DNA from: Paenimyroides viscosum
GTDB lineage: Bacteria; Bacteroidota; Bacteroidia; Flavobacteriales; Flavobacteriaceae
DNA: 64,000 bases
Reading direction: 5' to 3'
NCBI RefSeq assembly: GCF_003858535.1
Contig: NZ_RQTJ01000012.1
Coordinates: 1-64,000, forward strand
Each line of letters opens with the position of its first letter. Within the stretch, counting starts at the first letter, position 1. Positions 52,902 to 60,603 of the stretch are shown here, in pieces. The notes below the pieces were generated by a model. That model had not been told where the DNA came from. It did not search any database and was given only the letters and a program-made list of their open reading frames with translations. Made by a program: the position numbers and the translations under genes.

Positions 52902-54869
52902 ATGATTAAAAAAGAAACTATAGACGCAATTTTTGAGGCGGCCCGTGTGGAAGAAATCATTGGCGACTTTGTGCAGCTTAAAAAAGCGGGCAGTAATTAC
53001 AAAGGATTAAGTCCGTTTGTGAACGAAAAATCGCCTTCGTTTATGGTTTCGCCTGCCAAACAAATCTGGAAAGACTTCTCGTCGGGCAAAGGCGGTAATG
53101 CCATTAGTTTTATTATGGAACACGAACATTTTTCGTATCCCGAAGCGTTGCGTTACCTTGCCAATAAGTATCAGATCGAAATTGAAGAAACCGAACAAAC
53201 CGATTTAGAAAAACAAGCCTTAAACGAACGTGAAAGCTTATTTGTAGTTTCAGAATTCGCTAAAAAATATTTTCACGATGTATTGCTAAAAACCGATGAA
53301 GGCTTGGCAATTGGTCATTCGTACTTTAAAGAACGTGGCTTTACCGAAGAAACTATTAAAAAGTTTCAACTGGGTTATTCTCCCGATCAGTGGGATGCTT
53401 TTACAAACGAAGCCTTGGCGAAAGGTTATAAATTGGAATTCCTTGAAAAAACCGGACTCACGATTGTAAAAGACGATAAAAAATTCGATCGTTTTAAAGG
53501 GCGCGTTATGTTTCCTATCGAAAGTATGAGTGGTCGCGTGTTGGGTTTTGGTGGTCGTATATTAACCAACGATAAAAAAGCGGCTAAATATTTGAATTCG
53601 CCCGAAAGCGACATTTACCATAAAAGCAAGGTTTTGTACGGAATTTTCCATGCAAAACAAGAAATCGCATCAAAAGACAATTGTTATTTGGTGGAAGGAT
53701 ACACCGATGTCATTCAAATGTATCAGGCTGGAATTAAAAACGTGGTGGCTTCATCGGGAACGGCTTTAACGCCCGATCAAATCCGTTTGATTAACAGATT
53801 AACCAAAAATATTACCGTTTTGTTTGATGGTGATGCTGCCGGAATGCGTGCATCGTTACGTGGTATTGATCTTATTTTGGAAGCCGGAATGAATGTGCGT
53901 GTTTGTACATTTCCCGATGGCGATGATCCCGACAGTTTTGCCCGAAAAACGCCGATTGATGAATTGCAACATTATTTAAAAGAAAACGCTACCGATTTTA
54001 TTCGATTTAAAGCGAATCTGTTGATGAAGGATGCCGGAAACGATCCTATTAAAAAAGCCGATGTTATTCGTGATATCGTCGTTTCTATTTCTAAAGTGCC
54101 CGATTACATTCAACGCGAAGTTTATGTGCAGGAATGCGCATCGATCATGGATATTTCAGAAGATGTTTTGTTTAGTACGTTGGCGCAAATCGGAAAAAAA
54201 GAACTGCAAGAAGCCAACAAAAAGTTTGTTCAGGATAAAAAAATGGAGGTTGTAAAATCAACTCCCGAAGAAAATAAAGAAAAAGTAGACATTATTTATC
54301 TTTTAGAACGAAAAATCATTGAAATTTTGTTGATTTACGGAAATTACGAAGAACTTTTTGACGAACATGAGCTTACCGTTGAAGATGATAAGGTAGTTAC
54401 ACAAAAAAAACGTGTAAAACGAAAAGTGTTTGACAAGGTTTTCCTTAGTTTACAAGAAGATGAAGTTGAGATGAGTAATGCTAAATTTCAATCGATTTTT
54501 AAAGACATTCTTACATTTTATCATGTAAATGAAACCTGGAATTTAGAAAATTATTTAACACAAGTGAAACCCGAGCTTGCAGATGAAATTACATCGATTA
54601 TTATGGATGAAGAAAAACATAATCTGCATAATTGGGAAAAACAAAACATTTTTGTTAGAAGCAAAGATTCTAGCGTGCAGCAATATGTTACCGAAACTAT
54701 TTTAACACTTAGATCTTATTTAATTTTTGGAGTGATTGAGGGTTTAAAGAAGCAGATACAGGAAAATCCTGAAAAAGCTCGAGATTTATTAACAGATGTT
54801 GTTGATTACAACAATTTAAAACATACTTTTTCAAGTGAATTAGGAAGGGTAATGTCGAGATTTAGTTAG
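52902..54869 (+). CDS. dnaG: DNA primase DnaG lacking zinc ligands
   Basis: A 655-aa replication primase. N-terminal residues 1-100 align with the CHC2 zinc-binding domain, but the four ligands of the E. coli enzyme are replaced by Ser37, Val40, Asp58 and Ser61 (GLSPFVNE and WKDFSSGKGGN). The catalytic TOPRIM core is intact, with LVEGYTDVIQMYQAG, LFDGDAAGMRA and PDGDDPDSFA. A C-terminal helicase-binding region follows. Bacteroidota primases share this loss, so it is not a sequencing error. Probably leaderless; upstream is the divergent T9SS operon. Confidence 0.95.
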   Translation: MIKKETIDAIFEAARVEEIIGDFVQLKKAGSNYKGLSPFVNEKSPSFMVSPAKQIWKDFSSGKGGNAISFIMEHEHFSYPEALRYLANKYQIEIEETEQTDLEKQALNERESLFVVSEFAKKYFHDVLLKTDEGLAIGHSYFKERGFTEETIKKFQLGYSPDQWDAFTNEALAKGYKLEFLEKTGLTIVKDDKKFDRFKGRVMFPIESMSGRVLGFGGRILTNDKKAAKYLNSPESDIYHKSKVLYGIFHAKQEIASKDNCYLVEGYTDVIQMYQAGIKNVVASSGTALTPDQIRLINRLTKNITVLFDGDAAGMRASLRGIDLILEAGMNVRVCTFPDGDDPDSFARKTPIDELQHYLKENATDFIRFKANLLMKDAGNDPIKKADVIRDIVVSISKVPDYIQREVYVQECASIMDISEDVLFSTLAQIGKKELQEANKKFVQDKKMEVVKSTPEENKEKVDIIYLLERKIIEILLIYGNYEELFDEHELTVEDDKVVTQKKRVKRKVFDKVFLSLQEDEVEMSNAKFQSIFKDILTFYHVNETWNLENYLTQVKPELADEITSIIMDEEKHNLHNWEKQNIFVRSKDSSVQQYVTETILTLRSYLIFGVIEGLKKQIQENPEKARDLLTDVVDYNNLKHTFSSELGRVMSRFS

Positions 54870-54886
54870 TTTTAACCTCCAATGTC

Positions 54887-54964
54887 ACTCTGAACTTGTT
54901 TCAGAGTCGCGTCAAATAGTTTACTAAAATCAACTCTGCCAAAGTTTAAAACTTTTACAGAGTT
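54887..54964. repeat. Two extragenic palindromes after dnaG
   Basis: First: ACTCTGA (54887-54893) with TCAGAGT (54901-54907), a GTCACTCTGAACTTGTTTCA-type element. Second: AACTCTGCCAAAGTTT (54932-54947) with a complementary arm at 54949-54964, two mismatches. The second is the same family as 56936-56964. Both types recur in flavobacterial genomes; here they fill the dnaG downstream region and may stop transcription. Confidence 0.75.
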
Positions 54965-55039
54965 TTATTTTATATAATTTTTTTTACAAGTGTAACAATT
55001 TATTTCGTTCATTTACAGCAAAATATATAGACAAAATTT

Positions 55040-55633
55040 ATGAAAAAAATTAATTGTACTTTTCTAATAACAATGTTTGTTATGTTATTTTTTGTAGGAT
55101 GTGGCTGCAAGCAAGAAACTGTAAGGTATTCTCTTAATTCGTTTGAGAAAAGTATAATTCCTTATAACGAAACTAAATTGTTAGAATACAAGGACGAAAA
55201 TGGTGAAATAATTGTTGCTACTGCTTCTAAAAAAGAAGTTTTAACACAGAGTTTAAATGAGGATGAAGGATGCGTTTCGACTATTATTGAATCAGAATTT
55301 TTTGATTTTAGTTTTAATAATCTTAATATAAATTTATTCGTTAAAATTGAAAAAACTTATAATAATAAAACCACTTTTGAAATCCGCGACAACAATATTG
55401 AAGGACAAGTTCCATCTTACTTATATACTTTTGATAACTTTGATGTCCAAGTTTCTGAGCAGGATTTGACTAATATATCAATTGACGGTTTTGAATATAC
55501 TGGTGTATTTATCTTTAAATTAAGTCCAAACAGTACCAGCACTGACAGTAAATTTGAAACAATAGTATTTTCACCACAACAAGGTATTGTACATCTGAAA
55601 ATGAGATCTGGCGGTTATTTGAAGCTAAATTAA
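55040..55633 (+). CDS. Hypothetical lipoprotein
   Basis: A 197-aa lipoprotein: lipobox FVGC with Cys21 (followed by GCKQE). The mature part has no family I recognise; it is rich in Asn, Glu and Phe and reads as beta-strand-rich. First of three consecutive unrelated lipoproteins on the plus strand, separated by 100-140 bases. Base composition is more AT-rich than in housekeeping neighbours, suggesting a variable region. Confidence 0.75.
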   Translation: MKKINCTFLITMFVMLFFVGCGCKQETVRYSLNSFEKSIIPYNETKLLEYKDENGEIIVATASKKEVLTQSLNEDEGCVSTIIESEFFDFSFNNLNINLFVKIEKTYNNKTTFEIRDNNIEGQVPSYLYTFDNFDVQVSEQDLTNISIDGFEYTGVFIFKLSPNSTSTDSKFETIVFSPQQGIVHLKMRSGGYLKLN

Positions 55634-55770
55634 TTCTACAAAAATTTCCTCCATTAATTTTCATCATTAAGAAACTTATGAATACGATCTGTTTTCTTAA
55701 TTCAATAAAAATCATAATAATTCGATAGTAAATAACAAATAAATATATTGCAATAAATCAATTATTTACC

Positions 55771-56259
55771 ATGTTTAAGTATTTTACAATTTTAAGCTTA
55801 TTGTTTTTTGTGTCTTCATGTGATCCTGATGACAGAATGAACACGGAACAATATATTTATAACGTTTCTTTAGAAAACACCTCTCAAGAGTCTTTAACTA
55901 TAATAGGTTACAAAACCAAAGATCATTTAGGAAATACACTAGTAAGTCCTGAATTGATAAACACAATAATAGTTCAAGCTAACTCAATTAGTAAAATAGA
56001 AACAATCAAAGTTCCAAAACCTTTAGGAGATTCAGCTTTTGGTTTCACTTATCCAAATTTTGTTAATATGGTTGATTCAATCACTTTAAAATTTACTAAC
56101 GGTAGGGGTTATTATAGTAGTCTTAATAATAATAATTTTTGGTTAGAAAACAGATCTGATCTTCTCAATATAAAAGAGAAAGATGTAATACAGAAAAATG
56201 GTGTTTTACTTTACACAATCACCCAAGACGATTACGAAAACGCACATGTGTTGCCTTAA
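55771..56259 (+). CDS. Hypothetical lipoprotein
   Basis: A 162-aa lipoprotein: lipobox VSSC with Cys17 and then DPDDRM. No named domain. The body has an immunoglobulin-like alternation of strands (LENTSQESLTIIGYKTKD near 31-48; DSITLKFTNGRGYYSS near 105-120). Same neighbourhood and style as the lipoproteins on each side. Confidence 0.75.
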   Translation: MFKYFTILSLLFFVSSCDPDDRMNTEQYIYNVSLENTSQESLTIIGYKTKDHLGNTLVSPELINTIIVQANSISKIETIKVPKPLGDSAFGFTYPNFVNMVDSITLKFTNGRGYYSSLNNNNFWLENRSDLLNIKEKDVIQKNGVLLYTITQDDYENAHVLP

Positions 56260-56331
56260 AAACAAAAACTATCCTTCAAAAATGAGAAATAATTACAATA
56301 TTTTTGATTTATAAGTAAAATTTAAATTTTT

Positions 56332-56339
56332 TATCTTTG
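56332..56339 (+). promoter_or_regulatory. -7 promoter element for the third lipoprotein
   Basis: TATCTTTG, a TAnnTTTG match, 25 bases before the ATG at 56365. Confidence 0.45.
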
Positions 56340-56364
56340 CTAACTATAATAAAAATATATAATT

Positions 56365-56829
56365 ATGAGAATCCGCGCAGTAAGCTACATGTTGTTTTTA
56401 TTTTCGGTTACACTTTTAACTGCTTGTGACAAGGAGGATGAAAACATTGATACTTCAACAACAAAGATTTTAGGAAAATGGAATTTAGATAAAAAAAGCA
56501 TTAATGGTTCTGAAATAGTGTTGTCTGAATGTGATAAAAAAGAAATCTATGAATTTAAGTCAAGCGTTCATTTGACAACTATTAGTTATGCTGGTGATCT
56601 TTGTGATATTGTCACATCTTCAAATTGGGTCTACGATCTAACTAACAATAGGCTTTCATATTCCAATCAAACTGCTGGTCAAAACGGAGGTGAATTAACA
56701 AGAAGATATAATGTGGTTAATTTAACGGACGATAATATGCAGTTGGAACTTATTTCTGAAGTTGGTGGTATTGGTGAAGATGGTGATGTGGAAGATAAAA
56801 TTGTTACAACATGGGTTAAAAATAAATGA
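56365..56829 (+). CDS. Lipocalin-like lipoprotein
   Basis: A 154-aa lipoprotein: lipobox LTAC with Cys21, acidic linker (DKEDENIDTS), then a domain starting KILGKWNLDKKSING, the typical opening of bacterial lipocalin-like (DUF4923/lipocalin_5-type) folds. It ends VTTWVKNK. Ligand unknown. Ends 107 bases before an extragenic palindrome. Confidence 0.75.
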   Translation: MRIRAVSYMLFLFSVTLLTACDKEDENIDTSTTKILGKWNLDKKSINGSEIVLSECDKKEIYEFKSSVHLTTISYAGDLCDIVTSSNWVYDLTNNRLSYSNQTAGQNGGELTRRYNVVNLTDDNMQLELISEVGGIGEDGDVEDKIVTTWVKNK

Positions 56830-56935
56830 TTAATTTAAAATTAAAAGTTTGCAACATCATCAAAGCGCCCGTCACGCACTTTGTGGGTTTTCCCTATTTT
56901 TGGATCTTTAACGGTAAACCAGAATTATAAAACAA

Positions 56936-56964
56936 CTCTGCCAAAGTTTTAAACTTTGGCAGAG
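56936..56964. repeat. Extragenic palindrome (CTCTGCCAAAGTTT type)
   Basis: Perfect 14-bp stem (56936-56949 with 56951-56964). It matches the element at 54932-54964 and stands between the third lipoprotein and nadE, with both genes pointing towards it. Confidence 0.75.
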
Positions 56965-56981
56965 CTATAAAAACATCAACC

Positions 56982-57788
56982 CTAAAACTTTACCTCATCA
57001 GAAATTTCACAAACCGGAATCGGGTTCATTTTATGTTGATTGATCGTATGTAAACGCTTGTAAATTTTAAAAACTTCTAATTCACGACCGTTAAAATCAG
57101 TTTCGTTTTTACCAGCTTCAAAAGCTTTCATAGCAAACTCTAACTCATCATAATTAGCACCCAATTGATCTTCGTCTGATCGATCATCACCAAACAAACC
57201 ATCAGTAGGTTTTGCCTTGATAATATTTTGGGTAATTCCTAAATAAGTTGCCAACGTTCGCACTTCAGACTTCATTAAATCGGCAATCGGGCTTAAATCA
57301 ACACCGCCATCTCCGTATTTCGTAAAAAATCCAACTCCAAAATCTTCCACCTTATTTCCTGTTCCGGCTACCAAAAAATTGTTGATTCCTGCAAAATAAT
57401 ACAAAGTGGTCATGCGTAAACGTGCCCGTGTATTTGCCAACGTTAAGTTTAAAACCGGCAAATCATCAACTTTTGGCAAGGCAGCACTCATTAAGTCAAA
57501 CGCATCGGTTAAATCGGCAATGGCATTTGTTACGTTTTTGTAAGTGTTTTTTAAAAACTGAATGTGTTCCAGCCCACGCGAAACCTGACTTGCTGCCTGA
57601 TGTATCGGCATTTCTACACACAACGTAGGCAAACCGGTTTTAGCACATAAAGTAGAAACCAAAGCCGAATCTATTCCGCCCGAAATTCCTACCACAAAAC
57701 CTTTTACTTTTGCGTTTTCGGCATAGGTTTTTAGCCAGTGAACTATATGATTTACTATTTTTTCTGAATTTATTTTTTTATCTTCCAT
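56982..57788 (-). CDS. nadE: NAD synthetase, ammonia-dependent type
   Basis: A 268-aa enzyme joining ammonia to nicotinate adenine dinucleotide with ATP. The ATP pyrophosphatase loop SGGIDSA is at residues 35-41, NTRARLRMTTLYYFAG follows near 118-133, and the VAGTGNKVEDFGVGFFTKYGDGG block near 140-162. No glutaminase domain is present. It is divergent from gldB, an arrangement also found in Flavobacterium. Confidence 0.95.
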   Translation of the reverse strand: MEDKKINSEKIVNHIVHWLKTYAENAKVKGFVVGISGGIDSALVSTLCAKTGLPTLCVEMPIHQAASQVSRGLEHIQFLKNTYKNVTNAIADLTDAFDLMSAALPKVDDLPVLNLTLANTRARLRMTTLYYFAGINNFLVAGTGNKVEDFGVGFFTKYGDGGVDLSPIADLMKSEVRTLATYLGITQNIIKAKPTDGLFGDDRSDEDQLGANYDELEFAMKAFEAGKNETDFNGRELEVFKIYKRLHTINQHKMNPIPVCEISDEVKF

Positions 57789-57806
57789 TGCAAATTTTTG
57801 ATTAAC

Positions 57807-57814
57807 TATATTTG
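57807..57814 (+). promoter_or_regulatory. -7 promoter element for gldB-gldC
   Basis: TATATTTG at 57807-57814, with TTG at 57788-57790 as a possible -33 element (16-base gap). It is 35 bases upstream of gldB. Confidence 0.5.
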
Positions 57815-57848
57815 TGATTTAAAATTATAAAATCTATCGCTTTTTACG

Positions 57849-58808
57849 ATGAAAAACACGTTTTATTTACTTGTTTGTTCCCTATTTTTAATTGCTTGTA
57901 CTAAGGAAGCTACTATAAGCAGTGAAATTTTAAACATTCCTGTTGAAGCAAAGATCGATCGTTTTGATCAGGAATTCATGCAGACATCTCCGGAAAATTT
58001 CAATACGTTAAAACAAAAATATCCATTACTTTTAAACGAAAATGTTCCCGATTCGGTTTGGTTCAATAAAAAAAACGACACTTTATTCAACGAATTGTAT
58101 AGCGAAACACAAAAACAGTTCAAAGATATAGCTACTTTAAAAGAAGAACTAACGTTGTTGTTTAAACATATAAAATATTATTATCCAAACGAAAATCCGG
58201 GCAGGGTAATCACCGTATTGTCTGATGTTGATATTAACAGTCGTGCCATTTATACCGATTCTATTGCAATTATTTCATTGGATACGTATTTAGGTAAAAA
58301 CCATAAGTTTTATGTAGATTTTGACACGTACATTTTAGGTGATTTTGAACCCAACCGCATTGTTGTTGATTTAGCTGAAAATTTTTCTACACAAAAAATC
58401 GCTCCGCCGCAAGACCGCATGTTTATTAGTCAAATGGTTTATGCCGGCAAAATCATGTATATGAAAGAAATGCTACTGCCTGAAGTTAGCGATGCGTTAA
58501 AAATGAATTATACCAACGAGCAGTTAAAATGGATTGAAACCAACGAAGCTCAAGTTTGGAAGCATTTTGTAGAAAGTAAATATCTGTATGACAATGATCT
58601 AAAATTAGTTGCAAGGTTTATTCAACGTGCGCCTTTTTCTAAATTTTATTTAGAATTAGATCAAGAATCACCAGGAAGTGTTGGTGTTTACATTGGCTGG
58701 CAAATTGTGCGTTCGTATATGAAGAATAATAATGTAACTTTGCAGGAATTAGCATTAAAAGATGCTAAAACAATTTTTGAGCAATCTAAATACAAACCTA
58801 AAAAGTAA
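57849..58808 (+). CDS. gldB: Gliding motility lipoprotein GldB
   Basis: A 319-aa lipoprotein: lipobox LIAC with Cys17. The mature part matches GldB by overall pattern, with IDRFDQEFMQTSPENF (37-52), the YPLLLNENVPDSVW stretch (57-70), and the C-terminal SPGSVGVYIGWQIVRSYMKN (about 283-302). GldB is needed for gliding and, together with other Gld proteins, for T9SS function. It is followed by gldC with a 1-base TAATG overlap. Confidence 0.93.
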   Translation: MKNTFYLLVCSLFLIACTKEATISSEILNIPVEAKIDRFDQEFMQTSPENFNTLKQKYPLLLNENVPDSVWFNKKNDTLFNELYSETQKQFKDIATLKEELTLLFKHIKYYYPNENPGRVITVLSDVDINSRAIYTDSIAIISLDTYLGKNHKFYVDFDTYILGDFEPNRIVVDLAENFSTQKIAPPQDRMFISQMVYAGKIMYMKEMLLPEVSDALKMNYTNEQLKWIETNEAQVWKHFVESKYLYDNDLKLVARFIQRAPFSKFYLELDQESPGSVGVYIGWQIVRSYMKNNNVTLQELALKDAKTIFEQSKYKPKK

Positions 58809-59143
58809 TGACTAACAACACATCTACAATAAAAATAAACGTAACAGTTGACGAGAATAAAGTTCCCGATGATATTCGTTGGACTGCTGCCGATGGCGGT
58901 ATTGAAGACCAAGAAGCAAAGGCAATGCTTTTATCAATTTGGGACAGTAAAGTTCAGGAAACACTACGAATTGATTTATGGACAAAGGAAATGCCGGTTG
59001 ATGAAATGAAGGTGTTTTTCCACCAAACTTTAGTGGCAATGGCCGATACATTTGAACGTGCTACCGACGATAAAAAAATGAGCGATACCATGCGCGATTT
59101 CTGTGAGTATTTCGCAGAAAAATTAGAATTGCATAAAAAGTAA
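58808..59143 (+). CDS. gldC: Gliding motility protein GldC
   Basis: A 111-aa soluble protein with the features of GldC: INVTVDENKVPDDIRWTAAD (about 9-28) and a C-terminal helical half (DTMRDFCEYFAEKLELHKK). GldC enhances gliding in Flavobacterium. It starts in the stop codon of gldB, so the two are coupled. The T9SS genes themselves are not in this window. Confidence 0.92.
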   Translation: MTNNTSTIKINVTVDENKVPDDIRWTAADGGIEDQEAKAMLLSIWDSKVQETLRIDLWTKEMPVDEMKVFFHQTLVAMADTFERATDDKKMSDTMRDFCEYFAEKLELHKK

Positions 59144-59160
59144 GATCTATAGAAGCAATT

Positions 59161-59448
59161 ATGAAAAACTTGGCTTCAAAAATGAAACTTTCTCAGATTG
59201 TTTTCATTATAAGCTTATTTACAACTATTTACTGGCTGGTTGCGTTTAACACAAACGTTTACCGCTATGCATTTACAGGAGTCATTTTTGATATGACTTC
59301 TTTTTTGCTTATGATTAGTTTATACACGCTGCCTTTTTTAATAATTGCACTCCTTTTTCGTTTAAAACAAAGAACTCCTAAATTACATTACGCTAGTTTA
59401 GGACTTCTTTTATTTATGCTGATTTTAATATTTACGGTTTATCAGTAA
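59161..59448 (+). CDS. Small membrane protein of unknown function
   Basis: A 95-aa protein with three hydrophobic stretches (about residues 12-30, 36-62 and 74-95) and short basic connectors. No family recognised. It follows gldC by 17 bases on the same strand and may be in the gld operon; whether it contributes to gliding is unknown. Confidence 0.7.
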   Translation: MKNLASKMKLSQIVFIISLFTTIYWLVAFNTNVYRYAFTGVIFDMTSFLLMISLYTLPFLIIALLFRLKQRTPKLHYASLGLLLFMLILIFTVYQ

Positions 59449-59601
59449 ACTTATCATTCCGGATCTGATCCGGGCACAAGCTTGCGAACTGACGAAGTAA
59501 TCTCATATTACATTAATAGAATGAGAAGCTGTACTTCGAATGCTCAGCAACCAGTTCAGCTTGACTAATTTGTAGATTATCAATCAGTAGTTAGAAAAAT
59601 C
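59449..59601. repeat. Intergenic palindromic sequence
   Basis: A perfect 7-bp inverted repeat CCGGATC-T-GATCCGG (59459-59473) begins a stretch resembling the dispersed TCATTCCGGATCTGATCCGG elements of other bacteria. The remainder, with GCTGTACTTCGAATGCTCAG near 59530, resembles part of another dispersed element. No gene. Confidence 0.5.
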
Positions 59602-60588
59602 CTATTTTAAAGTTTTTAAAATTTTATTGAAGTTTTTAGATTTTTTAGTCGTGCCTTTTTCGGTTAAAATCAAACAGGCATAATTTGGATAGTTCTTTAG
59701 TAATTCCAAACCTTTTTTGTATCCAAGAACCATAATCGAAGTACTTAAACCATTGGCTGTTTCTGCATTTTCTCCAATCACCGTAACACTAATTAAACCC
59801 GATGCCGGCATGCCTGTTTTTGGATTGATGATATGCGAATAACGTTTATCGTTAAATTCCACATATTTTTGATAATCGCCTGATGTGGTAATGGCAGCAT
59901 TATTTACGCCGAGAATTTGCAATGATTTATAAGGATTAAAAGGATTTGCAATACCTATTCGCCAAGGTTTATTATTAGGTTGCACGCCCCAAGTTGCCAT
60001 ATCGCCCGACGCATTTACAATACCAGATTTTACTTGAAGTTGTTGCATGATATGCTTTCCCCTATCTGCAGCGTAGCCTTTACCGGTGGCACCAAAACCA
60101 ATTTTCATTCCGGGAAGTTTTAGAAAAATACTGCTTTCAATTTCGTTGAGTTCGATATTCTGGTAACCGACTTTCTCAATTGCTTTTAAAAGGGTTTCTT
60201 GTGAAGGAAGTTCTTGCATAGAATCGTCAAACCTCCAGATTTTATCCATTGCAGCAATGCTTATATCAAAAGCTCCGTTGGTTATTTCAGAAAAAAACAA
60301 TGCTCGTTTGGTAAGATCAAAAAGTTCCTTGTCAACTTTTACAGGCTTGATTCCCGCATTTCTATTGATTTCTGATACTTGCGACGACGGTTTCCATTCC
60401 GAGATCAATTCTTCAATCCTTACAATTTCATCAATCACCAAATTAATGTTCTTTACGGCAGCTATAGAATCATCGGCAACAATCGTAATATCAAACTTAC
60501 TGCCCATTAAAACAGTATCTCGTTTTACAGCAATCTGAGCGTTCGCATTACAGAAAATCAGTACAATTAGAAAAGAAAATCGTCTCAT
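59602..60588 (-). CDS. apbE: FAD:protein FMN transferase ApbE
   Basis: A 328-aa exported enzyme that attaches FMN covalently to target proteins in the periplasm. Signal peptide (MRRFSFLIVLIFCNANAQ), then the typical FTD-family order: MGSKFDITIVADD near 28-40, the NRNAGIKPVKVDKEL region, GFGATGKGYAADRG (about 168-181) and the SGDMATWG and ATTSGDYQKYVE blocks with the metal-binding residues, and a C-terminal MPASGLISVTVIGENA segment. It is the last gene of the PepSY-DUF2271 operon, 15 bases after the reductase. Confidence 0.93.
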   Translation of the reverse strand: MRRFSFLIVLIFCNANAQIAVKRDTVLMGSKFDITIVADDSIAAVKNINLVIDEIVRIEELISEWKPSSQVSEINRNAGIKPVKVDKELFDLTKRALFFSEITNGAFDISIAAMDKIWRFDDSMQELPSQETLLKAIEKVGYQNIELNEIESSIFLKLPGMKIGFGATGKGYAADRGKHIMQQLQVKSGIVNASGDMATWGVQPNNKPWRIGIANPFNPYKSLQILGVNNAAITTSGDYQKYVEFNDKRYSHIINPKTGMPASGLISVTVIGENAETANGLSTSIMVLGYKKGLELLKNYPNYACLILTEKGTTKKSKNFNKILKTLK

Positions 60589-60603
60589 TTTAAGTCTTTT
60601 ATC

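Noticed and set aside
52902-53201. DnaG zinc ligands lost through sequencing error
   Set aside because: All four positions are changed while the surrounding sequence stays in frame and conserved, and relatives show the same.
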